Shown: positions 51,901-59,705, numbered from the stretch's first letter. The stretch is 64,000 nucleotides of DNA from Alphaproteobacteria bacterium (GCA_004297545.1 SCTB01000125.1:1-64000), one strand, 5' to 3'. Program-made: numbers and translations. The notes: generated by a model not told the origin, from the letters alone.

Positions 51901-52086
51901 AAGGTTCGCTACGGCGCCTCCATGGCCGCGATCACGACCTCGAAGATCGGCGACACTTTCGGCACCATCACGCGTTCCACCGGCGGCTCGTCGCTGGCGG
52001 ACCGCGACACGCTCCTGAAGATCACGGGCGAAGTCGATATGTTCAAGGGCTTCCTTGAGAATTACAAGGCGGGCAAGGGCTCCTGA
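48922..52086 (+). CDS. Large periplasmic AMIN/TPR-like protein of the flagellar cluster
   Basis: 1,054 residues from the ATG at 48922, chosen for its signal peptide (LPPLLCIAAMLMLCAAPTAAA); the open frame begins about 60 codons earlier. An AMIN-like beta domain (TLRVGEHTEYTRLVFDFTRL) is followed by a Pro/Ala linker (about 145-245), a second domain, then a long TPR-like helical region (ALLYFANNFGQETLGVLSLIEQ; YQDALKDLSHPLLQK). Likely peptidoglycan-bound. Convergent with an ankyrin gene only 3 nt away. Confidence 0.8.
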   Translation: MLSRLKNMAGRLPPLLCIAAMLMLCAAPTAAAEDAPTAQPVAPAAPVTLRVGEHTEYTRLVFDFTRLTAYTAERSGQSITLLFETSSAIALPADKFHLITSMTASRPDSDSVALVINMVEGASARDYRLKNKIVVDVYAQAKKTAHPKVAEATPQPAPPAPAVKPPEPKKEDKPVTATGPIPLTLPSVPPPAPAAASAPPPAAAAASTPASPPAPAQPPATAAAVPAPAVIKLAEPAGPPIPPAPAVPAAIAAAAAIPSIIMDKAPVAPVEAAVLPEEPTKISISTVEPARLAVFSRFDVLWIVLDSEAAGAVLPGASGPEAGLLGTPQVVGFKGGTAYRYTLPPKRYLSIEKKSLTWNVYISTSQRQTPANTLVHVDYDESKKIAKLMTELEDASNPLEIQDPASGDTLYVLATTGQGARIDQAQRFPDVEILPAAIGMAIRPLADDIRVNRIENFVMITAPDGIQATPGAIRCYDCDKDDGEATRLFNFPAWRMGGIPKLYRNRRLLEDKIASAAKPEERQELLMKLALLYFANNFGQETLGVLSLIEQENEDMAKNPNFIALRGAASAMAGHYQDALKDLSHPLLQKHPEVNLWIGYAAAGSEQWRMANSSFPSSNRLLLQYPDNISVPFTIYMAESALRLGRTDSANALLSSLDSMSADLDRHYVAAIQYLKGEAARQAGKNEEAIRLWQPVAFGLDRLYHTKASLALANLRLQDKKITLKQAIDVVDSLRFAWRGDGLEVQILQNLGDLKVRNRQYLSGLEDMNTAAALADDMLDDSQPIRDEMRQVFSEVFVGGKAKDMPPLEAVSLYTEFKPLMPEGADGSTATLNFADSLISIDLLDKAEKLLEEQIKSSYLSAEKTFSVGAKLAAIYLLDNAPDKALTALQNTAGNAGSDALKTERELLKARALSQLNRTDDAIAVLSEIGSKEAKHLKADVLWRARKWGEAAQAIEDLLPPPEKGLSDDDAQMVVNAAVAWKLEKKADRLQQLKVRYGASMAAITTSKIGDTFGTITRSTGGSSLADRDTLLKITGEVDMFKGFLENYKAGKGS

Positions 52087-52089
52087 CGC

Positions 52090-52746
52090 CTATCTTGCAA
52101 ACATGGGCCTGTTCTGCGGGGATTTGAACCGCAGCGCCCGCATCGGCTTGACCTCGACGCCGTTATGCGCGACGGCGGCCTCGCTCTCGACGAATTCCTC
52201 GTGGCGGCGGCGCTCGGTAGCGATAACATTCTCCCGCTGCGCCTTGAAGGCCTCCATCAACCAGCCCCTCATCTCGGGGCGCCGTTTGTAGCCCGCCACA
52301 TCCAAAGGCGTCTGATTTTCGCCGTTCAGCGTGTCAAAACTGGCGCCCGCAAGCGCGAGCATGAAAACGATCTCCTTGTCCTTCGCGGAGGACGCCGTCA
52401 CATGCAGCGGCGTATAGCCGGTGCCGTTCTGCGCCGTCAGGCTGCAGTTTTTTGCCAGCAGGTAGCGGACAGCCTCCGTCTGGCTTTTCATGACCGCGTG
52501 CATCAGGGGCGTCGTCTGGCCGCTGGGCCAGCGCGCGTCGAGGGGAAGAATGCCGGACTCGGAAAAAACCTCAAGCACGTTGATGTAGCCCTCTTTCGCG
52601 GCCCGGAAGAGCTCCCTGCGCTGACGGTCCTCGTCCGCCCCCGACAGGAAACGGCGTATCGCTTCGCGGTCGTCGCGCTGGCGCGCCTTCGCCAGCAGCG
52701 CCGGCTCTTCGGCGGGATCCGGGGCATCTGGAGGCGTTAATGTCAT
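52090..52746 (-). CDS. Ankyrin-repeat protein, distal gene of pair
   Basis: 218 residues with three to four ankyrin repeats (GQTTPLMHAVMKSQTEAVRYLLAKN; GYTPLHVTASSAKDKEIVFMLALAGAS). No signal peptide. The C-terminal EVKPMRALRFKSPQNRP shares the PMK/PMR tail motif. Its ATG overlaps the stop of the preceding ankyrin gene (ATGA), so both are cotranslated. Confidence 0.88.
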   Translation of the reverse strand: MTLTPPDAPDPAEEPALLAKARQRDDREAIRRFLSGADEDRQRRELFRAAKEGYINVLEVFSESGILPLDARWPSGQTTPLMHAVMKSQTEAVRYLLAKNCSLTAQNGTGYTPLHVTASSAKDKEIVFMLALAGASFDTLNGENQTPLDVAGYKRRPEMRGWLMEAFKAQRENVIATERRRHEEFVESEAAVAHNGVEVKPMRALRFKSPQNRPMFAR

Positions 52747-53297
52747 TGCGGGCTCTTCAGGGTGAGTTTCTTCATGGGGCGGAAGGTCTCTCGCGCGCCC
52801 CTGAGCATCTGCTGCGCCGCCTCGTCGGGGAAGTTCGCGAGCTTGTCCTCGATCCAGGCGGCGGCGTCGAACTGCATGCAGATGTCGGCTTCCTCCAGCG
52901 CGTTTTTGCCGCGGCTGCTCCTGTCCAGCAGGCTGAGGCCCATTTCATCGACGAGGAACGAAAGCGCGTCCACATCGCCCTCGCGCGCCGCATGAAACAT
53001 CGCCGCCCGTAATTCGTGCTGCTTCAGCTGCCGGAAAAGCATATTGCGCCCTTCCGCGTTTTCGCTGCCAATCGCGATATCCAGAGCGGTTTTGCCGTTA
53101 TCTTCTTTCAGGTGGATCCGCGCGCCTTTTTCGAGCAGTCTTTTCGCGACGCCGTTGAAGCTCTGCGCGACCGCCAGCATAAGGGCCGTGCGCCCCACAT
53201 CGTCCTGCGCGTCGAGGGGAACATTGCCGCTGTCGATAAGCGCCAGGGCGACTTTGCTGTTGCCTGCTACCAGCGCCTGATGAAGCTTTGTGGTCAT
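52743..53297 (-). CDS. Ankyrin-repeat protein, first gene of pair
   Basis: 184 residues. Repeats include GRTALMLAVAQSFNGVAKRLLEKGARI and FHAAREGDVDALSFLVDEMGLS. No signal peptide. It ends TFRPMKKLTLKSPQ, the clearest example of the shared tail. Promoter at 53355-53327 (minus). Divergent from a helical-repeat gene. Confidence 0.9.
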   Translation of the reverse strand: MTTKLHQALVAGNSKVALALIDSGNVPLDAQDDVGRTALMLAVAQSFNGVAKRLLEKGARIHLKEDNGKTALDIAIGSENAEGRNMLFRQLKQHELRAAMFHAAREGDVDALSFLVDEMGLSLLDRSSRGKNALEEADICMQFDAAAWIEDKLANFPDEAAQQMLRGARETFRPMKKLTLKSPQ

Positions 53298-53326
53298 GGT
53301 TTACCGGCCCCAAAATTATTTGGAAC

Positions 53327-53355
53327 AAGGTATCACCATGATTCAACGGTGTCAA
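53327..53355 (-). promoter_or_regulatory. Promoter of the ankyrin pair
   Basis: On the minus strand, TTGACA (53355-53350), 17-nt spacer, TACCTT (53332-53327), about 30 nt before the ATG. Confidence 0.65.
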
Positions 53356-53390
53356 TATGGAAAATAGCCACCTTGTTTACCTTGGTTAAT

Positions 53391-53419
53391 TTGACATAAT
53401 AAAGAATCGGGCGTAGTGT
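53391..53419 (+). promoter_or_regulatory. Promoter with TTGACATAA signature
   Basis: TTGACA (53391-53396), 17-nt spacer, weak TAGTGT (53414-53419), 96 nt before the ATG at 53516. Divergent from the ankyrin promoter 35 bp away. Confidence 0.5.
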
Positions 53420-53515
53420 GGTGGCTACGGTTTTCAGCAAGCGGTCAGGCCTTTGATGTAAGCGCTCCCCGACTTCCGCGAAATCAGCAGTTTTGTTTAT
53501 TCCAGAGGCATGAAA

Positions 53516-54706
53516 ATGACCAGCACCGGAACTCAACCTGAAAATGACGGCGTGGCGCGCTTAAGCAGCGTCCTGAACAAAATCGCGGGCGGCGCCTTAA
53601 GCTTCAGCGAGATGGAGGGCCCGCGCAGGGAACTGGCCGGAATATCTTCGGATTTCAACGGCGTCTCGGGCGCCGCGGCGGAAAAACTGGCGGAAGCGCT
53701 GCCCCGCATCACCGATTACGGTTCGCGCTGGATCGCGGCGCGCATGCTGCGCGATATCGCGCTGAAGAACGAAACACAAGGAGCGGCTGCCCTGACCGCC
53801 TTATGCGGCGCGGTATCCCGCGAGAAGGACGCGGGGATGCGCTATATGCTCTGCGACCTGCTGCGCGATGTGGGGCTGAAGCATGAAAATCTTGCGGTGT
53901 CGGCCGCGACGACCATTGCAGAAGCCGCCGGCCGCGAAAACGATATTCCCGCGCTGATGTCGGAGAAGGCGGCGCTCCTGGCGCTGGGCCTGAAATACGC
54001 TTCGGCTGCCCCCGTCGCCATAGCGGGCCTCAGCAATGTTATGCAGGGCGCGAACGCACCTCATACAAGTATTCGCCTGTCGGCGGGCCTTCGCGATATC
54101 GCCCTGCAACATCCCTTGTTTTCCGCCGATGTCATCGGCGTAATGGCGGATGCCGCGCGGAACGGCGCGGATTCCGTGACGGTACAGCAGATCACGCGGC
54201 ATATGACGGAGATTGCGCTGAACGCCCCTGACGTCCTGCCGCAGGCCGTGGAAGTCGCTTCGGCGCGCGTGAAATCCGAAAACAAATTTGAAAATATATT
54301 CGCCTGGACGAATGTGCTGCATAACTTAAGCGCGGCAGACCCGGCGCTGGTTATCACGATACTGAAGGACGGGCTCGCCAGCCCTGCCGTCATGTCCCAT
54401 GCGGACAAGCGCCGCGCCTATATCTGCAACCTGTCTGACCTTGCGGACACCGGCAAGACTGAATCCGGCATCTGCAGCGGCGCGCTCCTGAAAGCGCTGA
54501 AGGAAGAGCCCGACGCGCATCACCGCCGCCTGATTATCGGCGGCCTGATGACATGCGTGCGCAACCGGATCAACCCGAAGGCGATCCGGCAGGGACTGAA
54601 GGACCAGCTGCGCAAGGAGCGGGACCGCGAGACGAAGGACACGCTCGAACGCGCCCTGCGGTCGCTGGGTTACCTTGCCCCGGCGCCCAGGCTGGTTCCG
54701 CTGTAG
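53516..54706 (+). CDS. Helical-repeat (HEAT-like) hypothetical protein
   Basis: 396 residues from the ATG at 53516 (AGAGG 7 nt upstream; the ATG at 53510 is too close). Almost wholly helical with repeating pairs: WIAARMLRDIALKNE, YMLCDLLRDVGLKHENLAV, RLSAGLRDIALQHPLF. The recurring LRDI/VGLKHE pattern every 35-45 residues suggests a HEAT-like solenoid. No signal peptide. Function unknown; its divergent layout with two ankyrin genes hints at shared control. Confidence 0.7.
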   Translation: MTSTGTQPENDGVARLSSVLNKIAGGALSFSEMEGPRRELAGISSDFNGVSGAAAEKLAEALPRITDYGSRWIAARMLRDIALKNETQGAAALTALCGAVSREKDAGMRYMLCDLLRDVGLKHENLAVSAATTIAEAAGRENDIPALMSEKAALLALGLKYASAAPVAIAGLSNVMQGANAPHTSIRLSAGLRDIALQHPLFSADVIGVMADAARNGADSVTVQQITRHMTEIALNAPDVLPQAVEVASARVKSENKFENIFAWTNVLHNLSAADPALVITILKDGLASPAVMSHADKRRAYICNLSDLADTGKTESGICSGALLKALKEEPDAHHRRLIIGGLMTCVRNRINPKAIRQGLKDQLRKERDRETKDTLERALRSLGYLAPAPRLVPL

Positions 54707-54776
54707 CCTGCGATGGCATGACCCGTTAAATTTTTCCTCATGAAAACAAGCCGATAGAGACGCGGCGCGTACGCGG

Positions 54777-54805
54777 TTGACAGAATACCGGCCAGCCGTT
54801 TAAAT
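54777..54805 (+). promoter_or_regulatory. Promoter of the esterase-like gene
   Basis: TTGACA (54777-54782), 17-nt spacer, TTAAAT (54800-54805), 38 nt before the ATG. Confidence 0.6.
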
Positions 54806-54843
54806 GCTCCGGCATCACAGGCGAAACTCATCAGGAGAAAGCC

Positions 54844-55665
54844 ATGTCCGAGCCTATTCAAGACCCCGCTTCCGGTCTTCGTTATGTCGCCGCCGGCACC
54901 ACGGAAAATCCAAAACATATACTGGTCATGCTGCACGGCGCAGGCGCGGATTACAGCGAGATGGAGCAGGCCGCGCCGTTTTTCGCCAAGCGGCTGCCGG
55001 ATACCCTGATTCTCCTGCCCGATGCGCCTTACTCTTTTGCCGACCTGCTGCCGCCCGAAGAGGTGGAGGAACTGAAGAAATCCCTGCCGGCGGGCGCGGA
55101 CATCAACAGGATGCGCAGCTGGTTCGGCGCCGCGGAAACAAAGGGCATCGACGCGGACGACGAGGAAGACATGGGGATGGCGGCAGCCGTGAAAGTGCAG
55201 GAGACCGTTCATACGCTGCACGACCTTATCGACGCGCAACTTCAAAAGTTCCATCTTAAGGACGGCGACCTCGCCCTTTACGGATTTTCACAGGGCGGCG
55301 TGCTGGCGCTCGCCACCGGTGTGGACCGCTATGAGCAAACCGGCGCCGTCGTCTGCCATTCGGGATATACCGTCGACCCTGTTTATCCCTTTTCGCGGCC
55401 CCAGACGCTTCTGATCGTGGGCGCGCAGGAGCTGGACGAGGACGAGCCCATGCAGGAGAAGCACGAGAACACAAAAAGCACGCTGGAAGACCTGGATGTG
55501 CCGTTCCGGGAATACATCGCCCCCGGTATCGGCTGTGGAATGAACGAGAAAACCGCCGAGATTGCGACGCGCTTTATCCGCTCGGAACTTGGAATCCCCG
55601 AGCCTGCGGCTGCCGTGGCGCTCGCCGCCGCGAAGCCTTTTGCGCCGAAACCGCCCGCGTTCTAG
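54844..55665 (+). CDS. Phospholipase/carboxylesterase-like alpha/beta hydrolase, catalytic His apparently lost
   Basis: 273 residues of the PF02230-like group. VMLHGAGADYSEM is the oxyanion-hole region, LYGFSQGGVLALATG the nucleophile elbow (Ser149), and VGAQELDEDEPM the Asp region (about 198). Where the family has G-x-G-H-G/E, here APGIGCGMNEK puts Cys231 in the His position. The enzyme may therefore be inactive or altered. Ala/Pro-rich C-terminus. AGGAG before the ATG. Convergent overlap with the Nudix gene. Confidence 0.8.
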   Translation: MSEPIQDPASGLRYVAAGTTENPKHILVMLHGAGADYSEMEQAAPFFAKRLPDTLILLPDAPYSFADLLPPEEVEELKKSLPAGADINRMRSWFGAAETKGIDADDEEDMGMAAAVKVQETVHTLHDLIDAQLQKFHLKDGDLALYGFSQGGVLALATGVDRYEQTGAVVCHSGYTVDPVYPFSRPQTLLIVGAQELDEDEPMQEKHENTKSTLEDLDVPFREYIAPGIGCGMNEKTAEIATRFIRSELGIPEPAAAVALAAAKPFAPKPPAF

Positions 55666-56087
55666 GCGATTTTATCGAGCAGCGCGTCGAAGTCGTAAAA
55701 CAGGTCCGCGCGTTTCTTTTCAACCCATTTCAGATCGAAGGCGACCGGCGTCTTGTCGTCGCCCGACGGCGTCATTTCCCAGTGCTGCCATTGCTCCGGG
55801 GCAGGGTTCGCGGCCTCCAGGTGAAAAAAGTGCCGCTCATGAATTTCGTCCGGCCGTAAAACTTTCGCCGCGTCGAAATCACGGGCCCCCAGATATTTCA
55901 CAAGTTTCAAATTTTTGAGCCCCGTCTCCTCCTCCGCCTCGCGCAGCACAGCGGTGTAAATCGGCTCGCCCGTCTCGACGGTTCCGGCCGGGACCTGAAC
56001 GCCTGCATCGGGGTAGTCACGCTGCGTAAAAACGAGAAGCCGGTCGCCCAGCGTGATATAGGCCACGACTTTCTGAACACGCTTCAT
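55662..56087 (-). CDS. Nudix hydrolase
   Basis: 141 residues. The Nudix box GTVETGEPIYTAVLREAEEETGL is complete (G-x5-E-x7-RE-x2-EE-x-G). Hydrolyses a nucleoside diphosphate-linked substrate of unknown identity. Its 3' end overlaps that of the esterase gene by 4 nt. Nudix, LapA-like and ihfB genes run in the same direction with short gaps. Confidence 0.92.
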   Translation of the reverse strand: MKRVQKVVAYITLGDRLLVFTQRDYPDAGVQVPAGTVETGEPIYTAVLREAEEETGLKNLKLVKYLGARDFDAAKVLRPDEIHERHFFHLEAANPAPEQWQHWEMTPSGDDKTPVAFDLKWVEKKRADLFYDFDALLDKIA

Positions 56088-56105
56088 TGTCTTTCCCTTT
56101 AAAAA

Positions 56106-56435
56106 TTATTTCGATACGATGGCCGGCGGCGACGGCCTGGCCGCTCTTTCAGATTCGGCCTTCTGGTGGAGGCTGTCGAGTTCCTTTTCGAGCCTTGTGA
56201 CCTTGCGGCTTTCCTGCCAGTAGCGGTAACGCATTTTCTGATACAGCAGCCAGACGAAGAGCGCACCGGACAAAAACCCCGTCCCCAGCATGCCAAGCCC
56301 CAGGATGCTTAAGGGCAGTTCCCATGTCTGGTCCAGCGGCCAAAGTCCCGCCTTCACCGCAGCGCTGTTGGACGCGGCAAAGGCCAGCGCAAACAAGGTC
56401 AGCGGTATTGTAATGATAAGGGTCAGGTAAGCCAT
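56106..56435 (-). CDS. LapA-domain (DUF1049-type) membrane protein
   Basis: 109 residues. Two membrane segments (LIITIPLTLFALAFAASN and LSILGLGMLGTGFLSGALFVWLLY) followed by a coiled-coil tail (TRLEKELDSLHQKAES), the LapA/YciS layout. In enterobacteria such proteins help control lipopolysaccharide levels. Directly downstream of ihfB, the usual place for this gene. Confidence 0.85.
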   Translation of the reverse strand: MAYLTLIITIPLTLFALAFAASNSAAVKAGLWPLDQTWELPLSILGLGMLGTGFLSGALFVWLLYQKMRYRYWQESRKVTRLEKELDSLHQKAESERAARPSPPAIVSK

Positions 56436-56475
56436 TCATCTTCCCCGTAAAAGCGGGATAACTGAAGGGCCGCGA

Positions 56476-56787
56476 TCAGTCCTTCATATCGTCTTCATCA
56501 TCGGAGACGATGCCGTTAAGGCGCTCGTGCATTTTCTTGCCGATTTTGAAGAAGGGGACGCGCTTGTCGTCGACTTTCACCGTTTCGCCCGTGCGCGGGT
56601 TGCGGCCCATGCGGGCCTTGCGCTGCTTGACCGAGAAAGCACCGAAGCCGCGCAGCTCGACGCGCGAGCCATTCGCCAATGCCTTTGTAATCTCTTCGAA
56701 AATCGTGTCCACGATCTGCTCAGCGTGGCTCTGGTACAGATGCGGATTGAGCTCGGCGAGCTTGAGGATTAATTCTGATTTGGTCAT
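56476..56787 (-). CDS. ihfB: Integration host factor beta subunit
   Basis: 103 residues. [17 protein letters not shown] start, [29 protein letters not shown]-binding arm and [16 protein letters not shown] are diagnostic. DNA-bending architectural protein, also needed at many sigma54 promoters like those in this window. A TTGACG / TACGCT pair in the 106-bp gap upstream may be its promoter. Confidence 0.95.
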   Translation of the reverse strand: MTKSELILKLAELNPHLYQSHAEQIVDTIFEEITKALANGSRVELRGFGAFSVKQRKARMGRNPRTGETVKVDDKRVPFFKIGKKMHERLNGIVSDDEDDMKD

Positions 56788-56893
56788 GGCGGCTGCTTAT
56801 CCCTCGGGTTGGAAATCATGAGCACATTCCAAGCGTACTCAAAGACATCGCGAACCGTCAAGAAAAAACCTTAGAAATCAAATGAATAAAAGG

Positions 56894-58126
56894 TTAAAGC
56901 CGGCCTTCCCGGACGATCCGGGGCGCTTTGCCCCCCAGACCCATGGCCTGACGGGCGAAAAACCCCTTCAGGGGCGGTATTTTGTCAACAATTCCAATCC
57001 CCAAATCCCTCATTACGGCAACTGAAACGAGATTATTGGAAAACAACCGGTTCAGAACATCGGTGAAACCCGCCATGAGCAACGTATCGGTGCGCCGCCA
57101 CCGGTCATAGGTTTGCAAAGCCGCTGGTGCGCCGATGTCGAGTCCCAGTTTCAACCGGTCGACAATGATTTCGGAGAGCACGGCGATATCGCGCATGCTG
57201 AGGTTCAACCCCTGCCCTGCAATCGGGTGAATCACATGCGCAGCCTCCGCCATCAGCGCAGTGCGGGGACCAGTGTATTTTTTGGCATGCATCAGTCGCA
57301 GCGGATAGGACATAGGCTTCGAGACGTGATGCACATCACCCAGATGTTCGCCGAAAAGTTTCTGCAGCTCCGCGTCGAATTTCTCCGGAGAAAGCTTCAG
57401 AAAATGCGCGCTTTGTTTTTCCTCGACGGTCCAGACGATGGAGGAGCGATATTCCCCCGTCTCGCTGCGCGTCATGGGCAGCACGGCGAAAGGGCCTGCG
57501 GACATGAAATGCTCGACCGCGACATTTTCATGGTCATGCCGGTGCGCGACGTTGCAGACAATAGCGTTCTGTTTGTACGACCATTCATGAATGCCGATGC
57601 CAAGCCACTTCCGGGTAGGCGAGACGCGCCCGTCCGCGCCGATCAGCAGCGGCGCTTCAAGCCTGCGGCCGTCCTTCAGCACCACGCCGGCTGAGCCCGC
57701 TTCGCTGAAAAATTCTTTAATCTCAACGGGCGCGAGATGCCGCACGGTATCGAGGCGCTTCAGGTTTTCAAACAGGAAATGCCGGAGCAGCCTGTTTTCG
57801 ATGATCCAGCCGAAGGGCTCGCCGTTCGCGTCTTCATCGGTGGCGAAATGCAAAAACAGCGGCGCATTGCCGTCCGCCACGCGGATATCGAGGATCGGCT
57901 CGCTGTCTTTCCGCATCGCGTCCCAGGCGCCCGCCGCCTGCAGCACGCGGTGGGAGGCGAAGGAAATGGCGGTCGTGCGGCCGTCGTAATTTTCGTTCAG
58001 CTGGGATACGGGCGGCTCCCGGTCGACGACGATGACCTCCGCCCCCGCCTCCCCCAGCACCGCCGCCTGCGTCAGGCCCGCAAGCCCGCCGCCGATAATC
58101 AAAACATCTGCCTGCATCGTTTTCAT
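56894..58126 (-). CDS. UbiH/UbiF/COQ6-family FAD monooxygenase
   Basis: 410 residues from the ATG at 58126 (another at 58117). FAD motifs: VLIIGGGLAGLTQAAVLGEAG at the N-terminus, LIGADGRVSPTRKWLGI in the middle, and AEAAHVIHPIAGQGLNLSMRD late. The last has Glu where most members have Asp (GDAAH). Probably hydroxylates a ubiquinone precursor; the ring position cannot be told. Confidence 0.9.
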   Translation of the reverse strand: MKTMQADVLIIGGGLAGLTQAAVLGEAGAEVIVVDREPPVSQLNENYDGRTTAISFASHRVLQAAGAWDAMRKDSEPILDIRVADGNAPLFLHFATDEDANGEPFGWIIENRLLRHFLFENLKRLDTVRHLAPVEIKEFFSEAGSAGVVLKDGRRLEAPLLIGADGRVSPTRKWLGIGIHEWSYKQNAIVCNVAHRHDHENVAVEHFMSAGPFAVLPMTRSETGEYRSSIVWTVEEKQSAHFLKLSPEKFDAELQKLFGEHLGDVHHVSKPMSYPLRLMHAKKYTGPRTALMAEAAHVIHPIAGQGLNLSMRDIAVLSEIIVDRLKLGLDIGAPAALQTYDRWRRTDTLLMAGFTDVLNRLFSNNLVSVAVMRDLGIGIVDKIPPLKGFFARQAMGLGGKAPRIVREGRL

Positions 58127-58201
58127 GGCTTTGTTGTAGTCCTGTTGGCAGGACAAGGACAAGGTTCATCGGCAAGGGGGCCGGTTTTCCCGAAAAATTC
58201 A

Positions 58202-58230
58202 TTGACTTTATGGAAAGATTCCCATAATCT
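58202..58230 (+). promoter_or_regulatory. Promoter of the HExxH pair
   Basis: TTGACT (58202-58207), 17-nt spacer, TAATCT (58225-58230), 37 nt before the ATG. Confidence 0.6.
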
Positions 58231-58267
58231 TTCCCCTTCCTACATAAACAGGCACCGGAATCCCCGC

Positions 58268-58939
58268 ATGGCGGAGAAACGAAAGAAATCGCTGTTAAAG
58301 ACGTTTGCCCGAGCCGTGGCGGGGCTGACCCTGGGCTGCGCCCTTGCCTATGGGGGATTCGTCGGCGTCTTCTATGCGGGCCGCGGCGACAAGCTGACTG
58401 AGGGCGAGTCGAACCTCGTCACCAGCATCTTCGGCGACGAGGTCGACGCCTCCAAAATCCGCAAGCACTTCAAGGACGACAACCACATCACCCATCTCTT
58501 CGGCAGCAAGACGGGCACGGTGCTGCCCTTTTTGAACCATATCGACATTTTCGGCCCCTACGGTAGATCGCCGGACTACGCCCGGGAGGGGGAAGTGCTC
58601 TACGGGCTTTTTGTGCATGAGTCCACGCATGTCTGGCAGAACCAGAACTGGGCCTGGACGACCAAGGCGATGCGCGTCTACGAATACGAGTTGAAGCCGG
58701 AGTCGAAATTCTCCGACTTCGGCGGCGAGCAGCAGGCGAGCATCATCGAGAATTATGCCCAGCGCTTCCTGCACCCGCAGGGGCGCAAGGATGCGACGGC
58801 CGAGACCGCCGCTTTCGACGCGATGCTGCAAAAAGTCGTCGAGGAGCGTTTTCCGCGCGCGAAAGAAACAAGGATGGCGCTGGATGCCGCCGATGCGGTC
58901 AAACCCGCGATGAAGGTCGCCGAGGGGTTCCGGCCATGA
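58268..58939 (+). CDS. Membrane-anchored HExxH protein (vgr-related/DUF4157-like), copy 1
   Basis: 223 residues. Basic N-terminus and one membrane or signal segment (AVAGLTLGCALAYGGFVGVFY). IFGDEVDASKIRKH and LFVHESTHVWQNQ give a zinc-protease-like HESTH (His117, Glu118, His121), with a possible third ligand Glu154 in FGGEQQAS. The same pattern (IFGDxID...HE-x-x-H-x-WQ...EQQA) occurs in alphaproteobacterial vgr-related proteins. Activity is inferred. Overlaps copy 2 by ATGA. Confidence 0.75.
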   Translation: MAEKRKKSLLKTFARAVAGLTLGCALAYGGFVGVFYAGRGDKLTEGESNLVTSIFGDEVDASKIRKHFKDDNHITHLFGSKTGTVLPFLNHIDIFGPYGRSPDYAREGEVLYGLFVHESTHVWQNQNWAWTTKAMRVYEYELKPESKFSDFGGEQQASIIENYAQRFLHPQGRKDATAETAAFDAMLQKVVEERFPRAKETRMALDAADAVKPAMKVAEGFRP

Positions 58940-59592
58940 CGGAACAAAAGACGGAAAAGACGGAGCAGAAGAAGAAAAGACATTTTCTGGTGCGCGCCTT
59001 CCGCAAGGCGATGTTCACGACGCTGGCCGTCTGCGGGCTCTACACCGGCTGGTACGCCGCCCTTTACGCGGGGCGCGGGCAGAAGCTCACCAACGGCGAG
59101 ACGGAACTGGTGAAAGGGATTTTCGGCGACGAAATCAACCCGTCGAAAATCCGCAAGCATTTCCGCTCCGAATCCTCCATCGCCCATGTGCTGCCCTCCA
59201 AGGCCGGCATGGTGCCGCCGCCGTTCAGTCATATCGACTTCTACGGCACGAAAGTGCATTCGCGGGACTACAGCAGGGACACGAAGAGAAACTTCGGCCT
59301 CTTCCTGCACGAGGCCACGCATACCTGGCAGGGGCAGACGATGACCTTTCCCATGAAGAACATCGGCGTCTATGAATACACGCTGACCAAAAACTCGCGC
59401 TTCAACGATTTCGGCACCGAGCAGCAGGCGGAAATCATCGAGGATTACGCGCAGACCTGGCTGTACAAAGACCCCAAGGCCAAACCCCATACCGCGCAGG
59501 ACACGCTGCTGTTCAAAGTCGTTGAAAAACGCTTCCCGCGGGCCCACAAGACGCGCGTGCAGTTCCAGAAGACAGGGACGATCAGGATTTGA
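58936..59592 (+). CDS. Membrane-anchored HExxH protein (vgr-related/DUF4157-like), copy 2
   Basis: 218 residues, paralogue of copy 1. N-terminal Lys/Glu-rich stretch, then a membrane segment (MFTTLAVCGLYTGWYAALYA), IFGDEINPSKIRKHF, LFLHEATHTWQGQ (His125, Glu126, His129) and FGTEQQAEIIEDYAQ. The metal-binding residues are kept while the surrounding sequence diverges. Confidence 0.75.
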   Translation: MTEQKTEKTEQKKKRHFLVRAFRKAMFTTLAVCGLYTGWYAALYAGRGQKLTNGETELVKGIFGDEINPSKIRKHFRSESSIAHVLPSKAGMVPPPFSHIDFYGTKVHSRDYSRDTKRNFGLFLHEATHTWQGQTMTFPMKNIGVYEYTLTKNSRFNDFGTEQQAEIIEDYAQTWLYKDPKAKPHTAQDTLLFKVVEKRFPRAHKTRVQFQKTGTIRI

Positions 59593-59599
59593 CTCGACT

Positions 59600-59687
59600 G
59601 TCATGCCCGCGCAGGCGGGCATCCGGCCTGCGGCGCAGCCGCATTTATAAATGCATGCGGCCAGACCCCGCCTTCGCGGGGGTGGCG
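59600..59687. repeat. Palindromic repeat pair, family A variant
   Basis: gtcatgcccgcgcaggcggg.. (59600-59626) faces ..gccttcgcgggggtggc (59661-59687); the centre (gcatttataaatgc) is a palindrome unlike that of the two main family-A copies. Confidence 0.75.
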
Positions 59688-59705
59688 AGTAGGTAAAATT
59701 ATCGC

